A program made the translations under genes and the position numbers. A stretch of DNA of 64,000 nt from Curvibacter gracilis ATCC BAA-807 (GTDB taxonomy: Bacteria; Pseudomonadota; Gammaproteobacteria; Burkholderiales; Burkholderiaceae_C): the NCBI RefSeq assembly GCF_000518645.1, contig NZ_JADZ01000023.1:62001-126000 (forward strand), given 5' to 3'. Below, one piece after another: positions 43,528 through 50,662 of the stretch (its first letter is position 1; each line of letters starts with the position of its first letter). The notes below the pieces were generated by a model. The model saw nothing but the letters and a program-made list of their open reading frames with translations. It did not search any database and was not told the origin of the DNA.

Positions 43528-44423
43528 TTCCAGCCGTGAACAACCAGCCCTCCACGACACGTTTCACGGCGCCCGATCTGGGGCCGGCCGAGCGCGAGCA
43601 GGCGTACTCGCCCAGCTCGTGCATCGGCGGCGACTACCGCCCTTTTCTGCAGCAGTACCAGCAGCGCAGCGACGCCGCCCGTGTGCTGCCGCACCAGGAG
43701 CATGCCTACGGCGGCCTGCCGCGCCAGCGCCTGGACCTGTTCCTGCCCGAGCAGCCCCAGGGCGCTGCCCGGCCTCCGGCCCTGCTGGTGTTCATCCATG
43801 GCGGCTACTGGCAGGAGTTGTCCAAAGAAAGCGCCTGCTTTGCCGCCCCGGCCTGCCTGGCTGCCGGCCACGCCTTTGCCGCCGTGGGCTACACCCTGGC
43901 CCCCGAAGCCAGCGTGGAGCAGATCGTGCAGGAATGCCGCACCGCCCTGGTCTGGCTGCAGCACCACGCCGCCCGCCTGGGCTATGACCCGACACGCATT
44001 GTGGTGGCCGGCAGCTCGGCCGGTGCCCACCTGGCCGCCATGTGCACCCTGCGCGGCTGGCCGCACGACAGCGGCCTGCCCGCCGGGGCGGTGCTGGTGT
44101 CGGGCGTGTACGAACTGGCCCCGCTGGTGGGCACCTCGATCAACACCGCGCTGGGCCTGACACGCGACAGCGCCAGCAACGTGAGCCCGCTGCACTACAG
44201 CCTGGCCGGCTTTGCCCGCACCGTGCTGGCCTGGGGCGAGGTCGAGACCGAGGAGTTCAAACGCCAGAGCCGCGCCTTCGCGCAGGCGCTGCAGGCCCAG
44301 GGCCTGCCCGAGGTGCCCAGCCTGGAGGTGCCGGCCCGCAACCACTTCGACGTGGTGCTCGACCTGTGCCAGCCCGGCACCCTGCTGGGCGACGCCACGC
44401 TGGCCCTGCTGGCCAGCGTCTGA
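43524..44423 (+). CDS. Alpha/beta hydrolase, kynurenine formamidase (arylformamidase)-like
   Basis: A hydrolase of about 295-299 residues. The oxyanion motif HGGYWQELSKES is the hallmark of the kynurenine-formamidase-like branch. The nucleophile is in GSSAGAHLAAM and the catalytic His in ARNHFDVV near the C-terminus. No ATG is available before the core, so the start is a GTG, either 43524 (overlapping the receptor stop as GTGA) or 43536. The family hydrolyses N-formylkynurenine and aryl esters. Its place behind tyrB fits aromatic amino acid breakdown, although no tryptophan dioxygenase (kynA) or kynureninase is in the window. Confidence 0.8.
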   Translation: MIPAVNNQPSTTRFTAPDLGPAEREQAYSPSSCIGGDYRPFLQQYQQRSDAARVLPHQEHAYGGLPRQRLDLFLPEQPQGAARPPALLVFIHGGYWQELSKESACFAAPACLAAGHAFAAVGYTLAPEASVEQIVQECRTALVWLQHHAARLGYDPTRIVVAGSSAGAHLAAMCTLRGWPHDSGLPAGAVLVSGVYELAPLVGTSINTALGLTRDSASNVSPLHYSLAGFARTVLAWGEVETEEFKRQSRAFAQALQAQGLPEVPSLEVPARNHFDVVLDLCQPGTLLGDATLALLASV

Positions 44424-44461
44424 TGCATCTTTTCACCCACCCCTTCCCTTCAGACCCCGCC

Positions 44462-44848
44462 ATGAGCAAACAAGTCATCGACATCGGCCTGCCGCCACTG
44501 AAACAACCTTTTTCCTGGGCCGTGCAAGGGGCCGGCATCGTGTTCACGGCCCACGGCCCGGTGCAGGCCGACGGCAGCGTGTTCACCGGCGACATCGAAA
44601 CCCAGACCCGCCTCACCTTCGGCAACCTGAAGAAGGCCGCCGAAGCCGCCGGCGCCACCCTGGCCGATGTGGCCCAGGTGCTGATCTACATGACCGATGT
44701 GAAAGACATGCCGGTGATCGACAGCATCTACCGCGAGTTCTTCGAGGCCCCCTACCCCAACCGCTCCAGCATGGGCGTGAACGCCCTGGTGGTGCCGGGC
44801 ATGAAGATCGAGATCGTGGCCTACGTGCTGGCGCCGCCCAAGGCGTGA
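44462..44848 (+). CDS. RidA/YjgF family protein
   Basis: A 128-residue RidA-fold protein opening MSKQVIDIGLPPLKQPFSWA, with ETQTRLTFGNLKKAAEAAGA, LADVAQVLIYMTDVKDM and PYPNRSSMGVNALVVPG. RidA proteins hydrolyse reactive enamines and imines formed by PLP and FAD enzymes, so a copy in an aminotransferase operon is logical. Members with the signature Arg release ammonia; here R105 of NRSSMGVN sits at that position. The ATG at 44462 gives family length; an upstream in-frame ATG at 44423 is less likely. A degraded copy of its 3' end lies 0.9 kb downstream. Confidence 0.88.
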   Translation: MSKQVIDIGLPPLKQPFSWAVQGAGIVFTAHGPVQADGSVFTGDIETQTRLTFGNLKKAAEAAGATLADVAQVLIYMTDVKDMPVIDSIYREFFEAPYPNRSSMGVNALVVPGMKIEIVAYVLAPPKA

Positions 44849-44858
44849 GCGCTTCAGC

Positions 44859-45512
44859 TCAAGGCTGGGCCAGGCGGTTGCGGAACTCGTCTTCGCTGAC
44901 CTGGCTCAGGCTGGCCACTCCACCCGCCACCTCGCGCGCCAGGGCCTGGTGCCAGCGCTGCTGCAAGCCTGTCGGCTCACGCGCCCGCTCGGCCTCCAGC
45001 CACCAAAGCCCAGCCACCGCACCATCCACCCCCGGGCGCACCACGGCCTCCACCCCAACTGCCCTCAAAAGCGGGGCCAATGAGCACCAGTCATCCGACA
45101 GCAGCACATCCAGCGGAACCGACTCCAACTTCGGCCTGGGGCTTTGGGCCTCGCTCAGGAGCAAGGCCTGGCCTTGCAGGGTCCAGGGACACCCTGAATC
45201 GTGGAACAAGGCCTGTGCCTGAGAGGGGTCGGTGCTGTTGACCCAGCGCGGCAACACACACCTGCGCCACGCCTGAGGAATGAGACGGGCCCAGGTGCTG
45301 CGCCCCGGGTGGTCATGAAAAAGGTACTCCAGCCGGGCCATGCCCACCCAGACACGCGCCAACAGCTGCCGGACCGGCAGGGGCACACCGCCCTCCTGGG
45401 CATCGTCGGCGCAGACCCAACCCAACAGCTCCAGACGGCCTTGCCTGGGCGGCAGCGGCCCCAATTGCCAGTCGGATGACAAGGGGTGATCACAGATCAG
45501 GAGTTGGAGCAT
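44859..45512 (-). CDS. Protein of unknown function (217 aa)
   Basis: The 217-residue product starts MLQLLICDHPLSSDWQLGPL and contains RLEYLFHDHPGRSTWARLIP, LDVLLSDDWCSLAPLLRAVG and VAGLWWLEAERA. It has no signal peptide, membrane helix or catalytic motif I recognise. It is rich in Leu, Trp and Pro. It is convergent with ridA, 10 bp away, and is flanked on its other side by a spacer that carries a second copy of the ridA tail, so it may be an insertion. Its start lacks a clear ribosome binding site. Confidence 0.5.
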   Translation of the reverse strand: MLQLLICDHPLSSDWQLGPLPPRQGRLELLGWVCADDAQEGGVPLPVRQLLARVWVGMARLEYLFHDHPGRSTWARLIPQAWRRCVLPRWVNSTDPSQAQALFHDSGCPWTLQGQALLLSEAQSPRPKLESVPLDVLLSDDWCSLAPLLRAVGVEAVVRPGVDGAVAGLWWLEAERAREPTGLQQRWHQALAREVAGGVASLSQVSEDEFRNRLAQP

Positions 45513-45971
45513 GGTCGGTGCACAGGCGGCCAAGGGGGGCGAGATGGAACATGGGACATGGAGGGCGACTGCACGGAGTGACTGACCCCGTGCAACACAC
45601 ACTCTAGGCAGTCCGATGCCCCTCAACACCCCAGCCTGGTGACCGAACGACCTCCGGTCACATGCTCGGCGCAAGGTGCACCGACAGCACACGGAGGCTG
45701 GACGCCATCGCACTTGAAGATCGGGATCGTGGCCTGCGTGCTGGCGCCGCTGGCACGCTGAACGATCGGCTGAAGCTTGACCAATGACTGAGAGCAGCCA
45801 TCATTCCAGGTACGTTAACGACGCCGACCTAAAGGCCCCCAATGAAAACAGCCGGCATCAACCCAGGAGTGGGCGCAAAGAGCCTGCCCCACGCGCAGGC
45901 TTGTTCCGCACTGCATCGCGTCTCACTCAACAAACGGGTGTCGGCTCGCTGAGCCAGTCAGTGCCTTGACC
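45513..45971. other. Non-coding spacer of lower GC, accessory character
   Basis: This 459-bp stretch has visibly lower GC than the rest and no open frame with convincing coding features. A 61-codon frame at 45784-45969 has an unremarkable sequence and no ribosome binding site. The only recognisable content is the ridA-like remnant at 45714-45761. Confidence 0.6.
45714..45761 (+). pseudogene. Remnant of a second ridA 3' end
   Basis: The 48 bases align without gaps to the last 16 codons of ridA (44801-44848), with 37 of 48 identical and 33 of the first 36 identical, including the stop codon. It reads LKIGIVACVLAPLAR-stop against MKIEIVAYVLAPPKA-stop. Nothing farther upstream aligns, so only the tail was duplicated or survived. 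Confidence 0.7.
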
Positions 45972-46238
45972 ATGCTCGACACCTCTCAAAAAGTGCTGCT
46001 CGATGTATCCCTGGGGCACCTGTCCCTGGTGGACGCGGCCCACGAACTGGGACTGCCTGACGGTGGCTATGTGCTGCAAATGATGCGCGATGCCCACCTG
46101 CCACTGCCAGAGCTGCCCCCTGCACTGGTGAAGTCGCTGATGGACCCTGCCCGGCAGGCCTTGATCGAGTGCCTTGTCCCGCAAGGCTCGTATGAAAAAA
46201 AGATGACCTCAGAGGCGCCACGCGACGATGCCGCGTGA
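45972..46238 (+). CDS. Small helical protein, distantly UPF0175-like
   Basis: An 88-residue protein. The pattern GHLSLVDAAHELGLPDGGYV followed by LQMMRDAHLPLPELPPALV recalls the UPF0175 small proteins, which are often antitoxin-like (GKLSLxxAAELAG, then ERGIP). It ends with a short charged tail. No toxin partner is seen next to it: the gene is followed by 91 bp without coding content and then the convergent SDR gene. I cannot see a clear ribosome binding site. The family link is a guess from pattern. Confidence 0.5.
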   Translation: MLDTSQKVLLDVSLGHLSLVDAAHELGLPDGGYVLQMMRDAHLPLPELPPALVKSLMDPARQALIECLVPQGSYEKKMTSEAPRDDAA

Positions 46239-46329
46239 TGAGGCCTGCAGTTCAGGCATGAGCAGGTGTACCGGCTGCGCACAGCCTTCGAACCGGCCCA
46301 AGCCCCCTCGGGACGCTCCCAAGCCGCGC

Positions 46330-47136
46330 TCAATACGTCCCCGGATACGCCCCGCCATCGGGCAGGATGTTCTGCCCCGTGAGGTAGCCCGCGTGCACGC
46401 TGCACAGGAAGGCGCAGATGGCGCCGAACTCGGCCGGGTTGCCGTAGCGGCCGGCGGGGATCTGGGCCTGTTGGGCGGCTCGGATGGCTTCGATGGGTTT
46501 GCCGCTCTTCTTGGCGGCGGCGCCCAGGGTGCCGGCCAGGCGGTCGGTGTCGAACTTGCCGGGCAGCAGGTTGTTGATGGTCACGCCGCGGGCCGCGATC
46601 GAGCTGCGGGCAACACCGGCGACAAAGCCGGTCAGGCCGCTGCGAGCGCCATTGGACAGGCCCAGGATGTCGATGGGCGACTTGACCGAGCTGGAGGTGA
46701 TGTTGACGATGCGGCCGAAACCACGCTCGGCCATGCCGTCGATGGTGGTCTTGATGAGCTCGATGGGGGTGAGCATGTTGGCGTCCACCGCCTTGATCCA
46801 GGCCTCGCGGTCCCAATCGCGGAAATCACCGGGCGGCGGGCCGCCGGCGTTGGTGACCACGATGTCGAAGTTGATGCCCGGGCCGCCAGGCACGGCAAAC
46901 AGCGCGGCGCGGCCTTCGGGCGTGGTGACGTCGCTGGCCACGCTCAGCACCTGGGTGGCGGCCGGGCGCAGCGAGTCGCCCAGCAGGCCGGCCGTGGCCA
47001 CCTGCAGGCCCTCGGCACCGCGCGCGGCGATCACCACGTTGACGCCTTCGCGCACCAGGGCTTGTGCGCAGCCCAGGCCCAGGCCTTTGCTGGCCCCGCA
47101 GACCAGGGCCCATTTGCCAGCGATTCCGAGATCCAT
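46330..47136 (-). CDS. SDR-fold protein with altered catalytic motif
   Basis: A 268-residue short-chain dehydrogenase/reductase. The cofactor motif is GASKGLGLG (residues 14-22) and NAGG is present. The catalytic Ser lies in NITSSSV (about 148), but where Tyr-x-x-x-Lys should follow, the sequence reads S161-N-G-A-R165. SDR proteins with such SNxxR motifs form a known subgroup whose chemistry is unclear. The C-terminal PDGGAYPGTY is standard. GGAG lies 8 bases before the ATG at 47136. It is the last gene of the receptor-GntR-GGT-EamA run, 102 bp after the transporter. Confidence 0.85.
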   Translation of the reverse strand: MDLGIAGKWALVCGASKGLGLGCAQALVREGVNVVIAARGAEGLQVATAGLLGDSLRPAATQVLSVASDVTTPEGRAALFAVPGGPGINFDIVVTNAGGPPPGDFRDWDREAWIKAVDANMLTPIELIKTTIDGMAERGFGRIVNITSSSVKSPIDILGLSNGARSGLTGFVAGVARSSIAARGVTINNLLPGKFDTDRLAGTLGAAAKKSGKPIEAIRAAQQAQIPAGRYGNPAEFGAICAFLCSVHAGYLTGQNILPDGGAYPGTY

Positions 47137-47238
47137 GTCTTGCTCCAATGAGGTGAGTGTTCAGTTGGAGGCCGATGATACGGCTGGTAACCATCGCGCG
47201 CAGGGCTGGGAGATCCGGCCCTGCGGGGGCGGTGGTCG

Positions 47239-48132
47239 TCAGGCCCGGCGCTGTGCGCCGCGGGTGACGACAAAGATGCCCGCCATCACCAGCACCGTGC
47301 CCGCCGCCACCCAGGCGGTGAAGGGCTCGCCCAGGATCAGCACGCCCATGAGGATGGTGGACAGCGGCCCGATCATGCCGGTCTGGGCGGTGAGGCCGGC
47401 ACCGATGCGCTCGATGGCCATCATCACGATCAGCACCGGCACGGCGGTGCACAGGGTGGCGTTGAGCACCGACAGCCACAGCACCTCGGGAGCGACCAGA
47501 GCGGCCGACCAGGGGCGCAGCACGGCAAACTGGATCAGGCAGCACAGGCAGGCCACCGAGGTGGCCAGGCCGACCAGGCGCAGCGAGCCGATGCGCTGCA
47601 CCATCTCGCCGCTGTAGACCAGGTACAGCGCATAACTGACCGCGCTGAGGAACACCAGCAAGGTGCCCCAGGCGATCTGGCCGCCCTGCAGATTGACCTC
47701 GTGGCCGAACACCAGCAGCACACCGCAGTAGCTCACGCCCATGGCCACCACCTGGCGCACGGTGATGGGCTTGCCATACAGCACCCGCCCCAGCAGCAGC
47801 ACCAGGGTGGGGTTGAGGTAGAGGATGAGCCGCTCCAGGCTGGCGCTGACGTAGGCCAGGCCGGCAAAGTCGAGAAAGCTGGCCAGGTAGTAGCCGCTGA
47901 TGCCCAGGCCCAGCACGCCCAGCCAGTCGCGCCCGCTGAGGGCTGGCGGGCGCACGGCCTGGCGGTAGGTGGCCCACCAGGCCATGGCCAGGAAGATGGG
48001 CAGCGCAAACAGCATGCGGTACATGATCAGGGTGACCGCATCGACGCCATGGCGGTAGGCCAGCTTGACGATGATGGCCTTGCCGCTGAACGCGATGGCG
48101 CCCAGGCTGGCCAGGGCCAGCCCGCCGGCCAT
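47239..48132 (-). CDS. EamA/DMT-family transporter
   Basis: A roughly 297-residue inner-membrane protein with ten hydrophobic helices arranged as two EamA repeats. The first repeat contains SLGAIAFSGKAIIVKLAYR and the second SAVSYALYLVYSG, with ILGEPFTAWVAAGTVLVMAG near the end. Family members export amino acids and other small metabolites. I chose the ATG at 48132 because it starts just before helix 1. A TTG at 48195, overlapping the gamma-glutamyltransferase stop, is the alternative and would couple the two genes. Position suggests export or uptake of a gamma-glutamyl product. Confidence 0.85.
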   Translation of the reverse strand: MAGGLALASLGAIAFSGKAIIVKLAYRHGVDAVTLIMYRMLFALPIFLAMAWWATYRQAVRPPALSGRDWLGVLGLGISGYYLASFLDFAGLAYVSASLERLILYLNPTLVLLLGRVLYGKPITVRQVVAMGVSYCGVLLVFGHEVNLQGGQIAWGTLLVFLSAVSYALYLVYSGEMVQRIGSLRLVGLATSVACLCCLIQFAVLRPWSAALVAPEVLWLSVLNATLCTAVPVLIVMMAIERIGAGLTAQTGMIGPLSTILMGVLILGEPFTAWVAAGTVLVMAGIFVVTRGAQRRA

Positions 48133-48191
48133 GCGGCGCGAGGCCTCGGGGGTGTGGGCGTCAGGGCGCAGGTTCAAGGCGGGGGGCGCCC

Positions 48192-49814
48192 TCAAAAGCC
48201 GGCCGCCAGACCGTCGCGGCGCGGGTCGCTGGCGACCACATAGCCTTCCACCTTGGGGTCGCCGGCACGCCAGATGAACTGGCCGGCACCGAAGTCCTGG
48301 TAGGAGTCGTTGATGACTTCCATCACGTGGCCACGCTCAGCCAGGCCCTGCACGGTGTCGGCACGCATGGCGGCTTCGACGTTGATCTCCAGCCCGGCGT
48401 TGTAGCGCCAGCGCGGGGCATCGCAGGCGGCCTGCGGGTTCTGGCGGTAGTCCAGCATGCGCACCAGGGTCTGCATGTGGCCCTGGGGCTGCATGTTGGC
48501 GCCCATCACGCCGTAGCTCATCACCGGCTGGCCGTTCTGGGTGAGGAAGGCCGGGATGATGGTGTGGAAGGGGCGCTTGCCCGGGGCCACCAGGTTGGCC
48601 GGGTTGAGGGCCGAGGCATCGAGGCTGAAGCCGTGGCCGCGGTTTTGCAGGCTGATGCCGAACTCGGGCTCGACGCAGCCCGAACCGAAGCCCATGTAGT
48701 TGCTCTGGATGAAGCTGACCATCATGCCGTCTTCATCGGCCGCAGTCAGGTAGATGGTGCCGCCCTTGACCGGGTTGCCGGCCCCGAAGTCTTGGGCCTT
48801 CTTCATGTCGATCAGCTTGGCGCGCGAGGCCAGGTAGGCCGGGTCGAGCATCTGCTGGGGCGTGACCTCCATGGCCGAGGGTTCGGCCACGTAGCGGTAG
48901 ACGTCGGCAAAGGCCAGCTTCATGGCTTCGATCTGCAAGTGCTGGGAGTCGATGCCGTCCACCGCCAGAGAGGCGATGTCGAAGTTCTCGAGGATGCCCA
49001 GGGCGATCAGGGCGGCAATGCCCTGGCCGTTGGGCGGGATCTCGTGCAGGGTGTAGCCGCGGTAGTTCTGGGCGATGGGCTTCACCCATTCAGGGCGGTA
49101 CTCGGCGAAGTCGCGTGCCGTGACGCTGCCGCCATGGCGGGCCGAGAAGCGTTCGATGGCTTCGGCGATCTGCCCGCCGTAGAAGGCCTGGCCCTTGGTT
49201 TCGGCAATCGCGCGCAGGCCGCGGGCGGCCGACTGGAAGCGGAACAGCTCACCCACTTGCGGCGCCCGGCCCCAGGGCAGGAAGGCGTCGGCAAAGCCGG
49301 GCAGGCCCCGCAGTTCGTCGGTGGCGGCGGCCCATTTCTGCTGCACCACGGTGGGCAGCAGGTAGCCGCGCTCGGCGATCTCGATGGCGGGCTCCATGAG
49401 GTCGGCAAAGGGCAGCTTGCCGAAGCGCTCGCTCAGGGCCACCCAGCTGCTCACGGCGCCGGGCACGGTGACGGCGTCGAAGCCGCGCTTGGGTGGGTTC
49501 TTGGCCTCGGCGCCGTACTTGGCCTTGAAGTAGTCGGGGGTCCAGGTCTGGGGTGCGCGGCCAGAGGCATTGAGGCCATGCAGTTCCTTGCCGTCCCACA
49601 GGATGCAGAAGGCATCGCTGCCCAGGCCGTTGCTGACCGGCTCGACGATGGTCATGGCTGCCGCCGCAGCCACGGCTGCATCCACCGCATTGCCGCCCTT
49701 CCAGAGCATGCGCAGGCCGGCCTGGGCCGCCAGCGGGTGCGAGGTGGACACCACGTTGCGGGCAAACACCGGCAGGCGGGTGCTGAGGTAGGGGTTGGCG
49801 TAATCGAAGTTCAT
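48192..49814 (-). CDS. Gamma-glutamyltransferase family protein
   Basis: A 540-residue Ntn-hydrolase of the GGT family. The precursor should cleave itself before T353 in KGGTIYLTAADEDGMMVSFI to form large and small subunits. Other marks are GGNAVDAAVAAAAAMTIVEP near the start and SYGVMGANMQPQGHMQ in the small subunit. It hydrolyses or transfers gamma-glutamyl groups, for example from glutathione. No signal peptide is seen, as in the YwrD-like cytoplasmic branch. It is in a run with a peptide-type receptor and a GntR regulator, which suggests uptake and breakdown of a gamma-glutamyl compound. Confidence 0.92.
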   Translation of the reverse strand: MNFDYANPYLSTRLPVFARNVVSTSHPLAAQAGLRMLWKGGNAVDAAVAAAAAMTIVEPVSNGLGSDAFCILWDGKELHGLNASGRAPQTWTPDYFKAKYGAEAKNPPKRGFDAVTVPGAVSSWVALSERFGKLPFADLMEPAIEIAERGYLLPTVVQQKWAAATDELRGLPGFADAFLPWGRAPQVGELFRFQSAARGLRAIAETKGQAFYGGQIAEAIERFSARHGGSVTARDFAEYRPEWVKPIAQNYRGYTLHEIPPNGQGIAALIALGILENFDIASLAVDGIDSQHLQIEAMKLAFADVYRYVAEPSAMEVTPQQMLDPAYLASRAKLIDMKKAQDFGAGNPVKGGTIYLTAADEDGMMVSFIQSNYMGFGSGCVEPEFGISLQNRGHGFSLDASALNPANLVAPGKRPFHTIIPAFLTQNGQPVMSYGVMGANMQPQGHMQTLVRMLDYRQNPQAACDAPRWRYNAGLEINVEAAMRADTVQGLAERGHVMEVINDSYQDFGAGQFIWRAGDPKVEGYVVASDPRRDGLAAGF

Positions 49815-49917
49815 GGGTTCGCGCCTTCAGGCAGGTGGCAGGGGTTGAGGAATCGGGGGCGATGCGGGCCGACCCGGCTTGACCGGGCAGTCAAAAATTA
49901 TCGCACCGCCGGAGGGT

Positions 49918-50646
49918 TCATGCCGCCGGCGGGGGATCGCGCCACTGCGGCGCCAGCAACCGGGTGGCCTGGCGCGCCGCCTGCAGGTGGGCCCGCATTT
50001 CACGGTGGGCGGCCAGCGCGTCGTGCGCCAGGATGGCTTCGACCACACGGCTGTGCTCTTCGTACGACTGCACCAGGCGATCGAGCCGGGTGAACTGGCC
50101 CCGTCGGAAGGGCTTGACGCGGCTGCGCAGGGCGCGCGTGGCCTCGATCAGGTAGGGGTTGTGGGCGCCATCGAGCACCAGCTGGTGCAGCCGCAGATTG
50201 GCCTGGTCGTAGGCCTCCATGTCGTGCTGCTGCATGGCCAGGCGCCCCTGGGCATGGGCCTCGGCCAGGGCCTGGCGCTGCGGCTCGGTCATGCGCAGGG
50301 CGGCGTGGCGTGCGCAGGCCGACTCCAGCTCGGCGATGGCCTCGAACATCAGATCGAGTTCGGCCGCATCCAGCCGGCGCACCATGGAGCCCCGGTTGGG
50401 CCGGTAGTCGGCCAGGCCGGTGGCCACCAGCTGCTTGAGGGCTTCGCGCACCGGGGTGCGCGAGACCTGGTAGCGCGCGGCCATGGCCTGTTCGTCCAGG
50501 TGCTGGCCGGGGGGCAGGTGGCCGAGCACGATGTCATCGGCCAGGCGCCGGAACACATGGTCGGCCAGGCGCCCGCGCGGCACACCGGCCGAGCCGGGCA
50601 CCTCAGGTGCCAGCGCGGCACCGGCGTCGGGCTGGGCTGCAGACAT
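49918..50646 (-). CDS. GntR-family regulator, FadR/FCD type
   Basis: A 242-residue regulator. The winged helix-turn-helix (about 25-95) reads LADHVFRRLADDIVLGHLPP, then YQVSRTPVREALKQLVATGL. The C-terminal FCD effector domain (about 105-225) contains the metal-site pattern DQANLRLHQLVLDGAHNPYL and SYEEHSRVVEAI. It likely represses the surrounding operon until its ligand, a carboxylate or amino acid derivative, binds. It starts 16 bp after the receptor stop and the GGT gene follows after 103 bp. Confidence 0.92.
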   Translation of the reverse strand: MSAAQPDAGAALAPEVPGSAGVPRGRLADHVFRRLADDIVLGHLPPGQHLDEQAMAARYQVSRTPVREALKQLVATGLADYRPNRGSMVRRLDAAELDLMFEAIAELESACARHAALRMTEPQRQALAEAHAQGRLAMQQHDMEAYDQANLRLHQLVLDGAHNPYLIEATRALRSRVKPFRRGQFTRLDRLVQSYEEHSRVVEAILAHDALAAHREMRAHLQAARQATRLLAPQWRDPPPAA

Positions 50647-50662
50647 GCTGGGCGGGCCGGGC

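Noticed and set aside
45784-45969. 61-codon plus-strand frame in the spacer after the orphan gene
   Set aside because: No ribosome binding site, no recognisable domain, and it starts just past the ridA remnant in low-GC DNA.
48327-50093. Plus-strand 588-codon frame opposite gamma-glutamyltransferase and GntR
   Set aside because: Shadow of two clear minus-strand genes.
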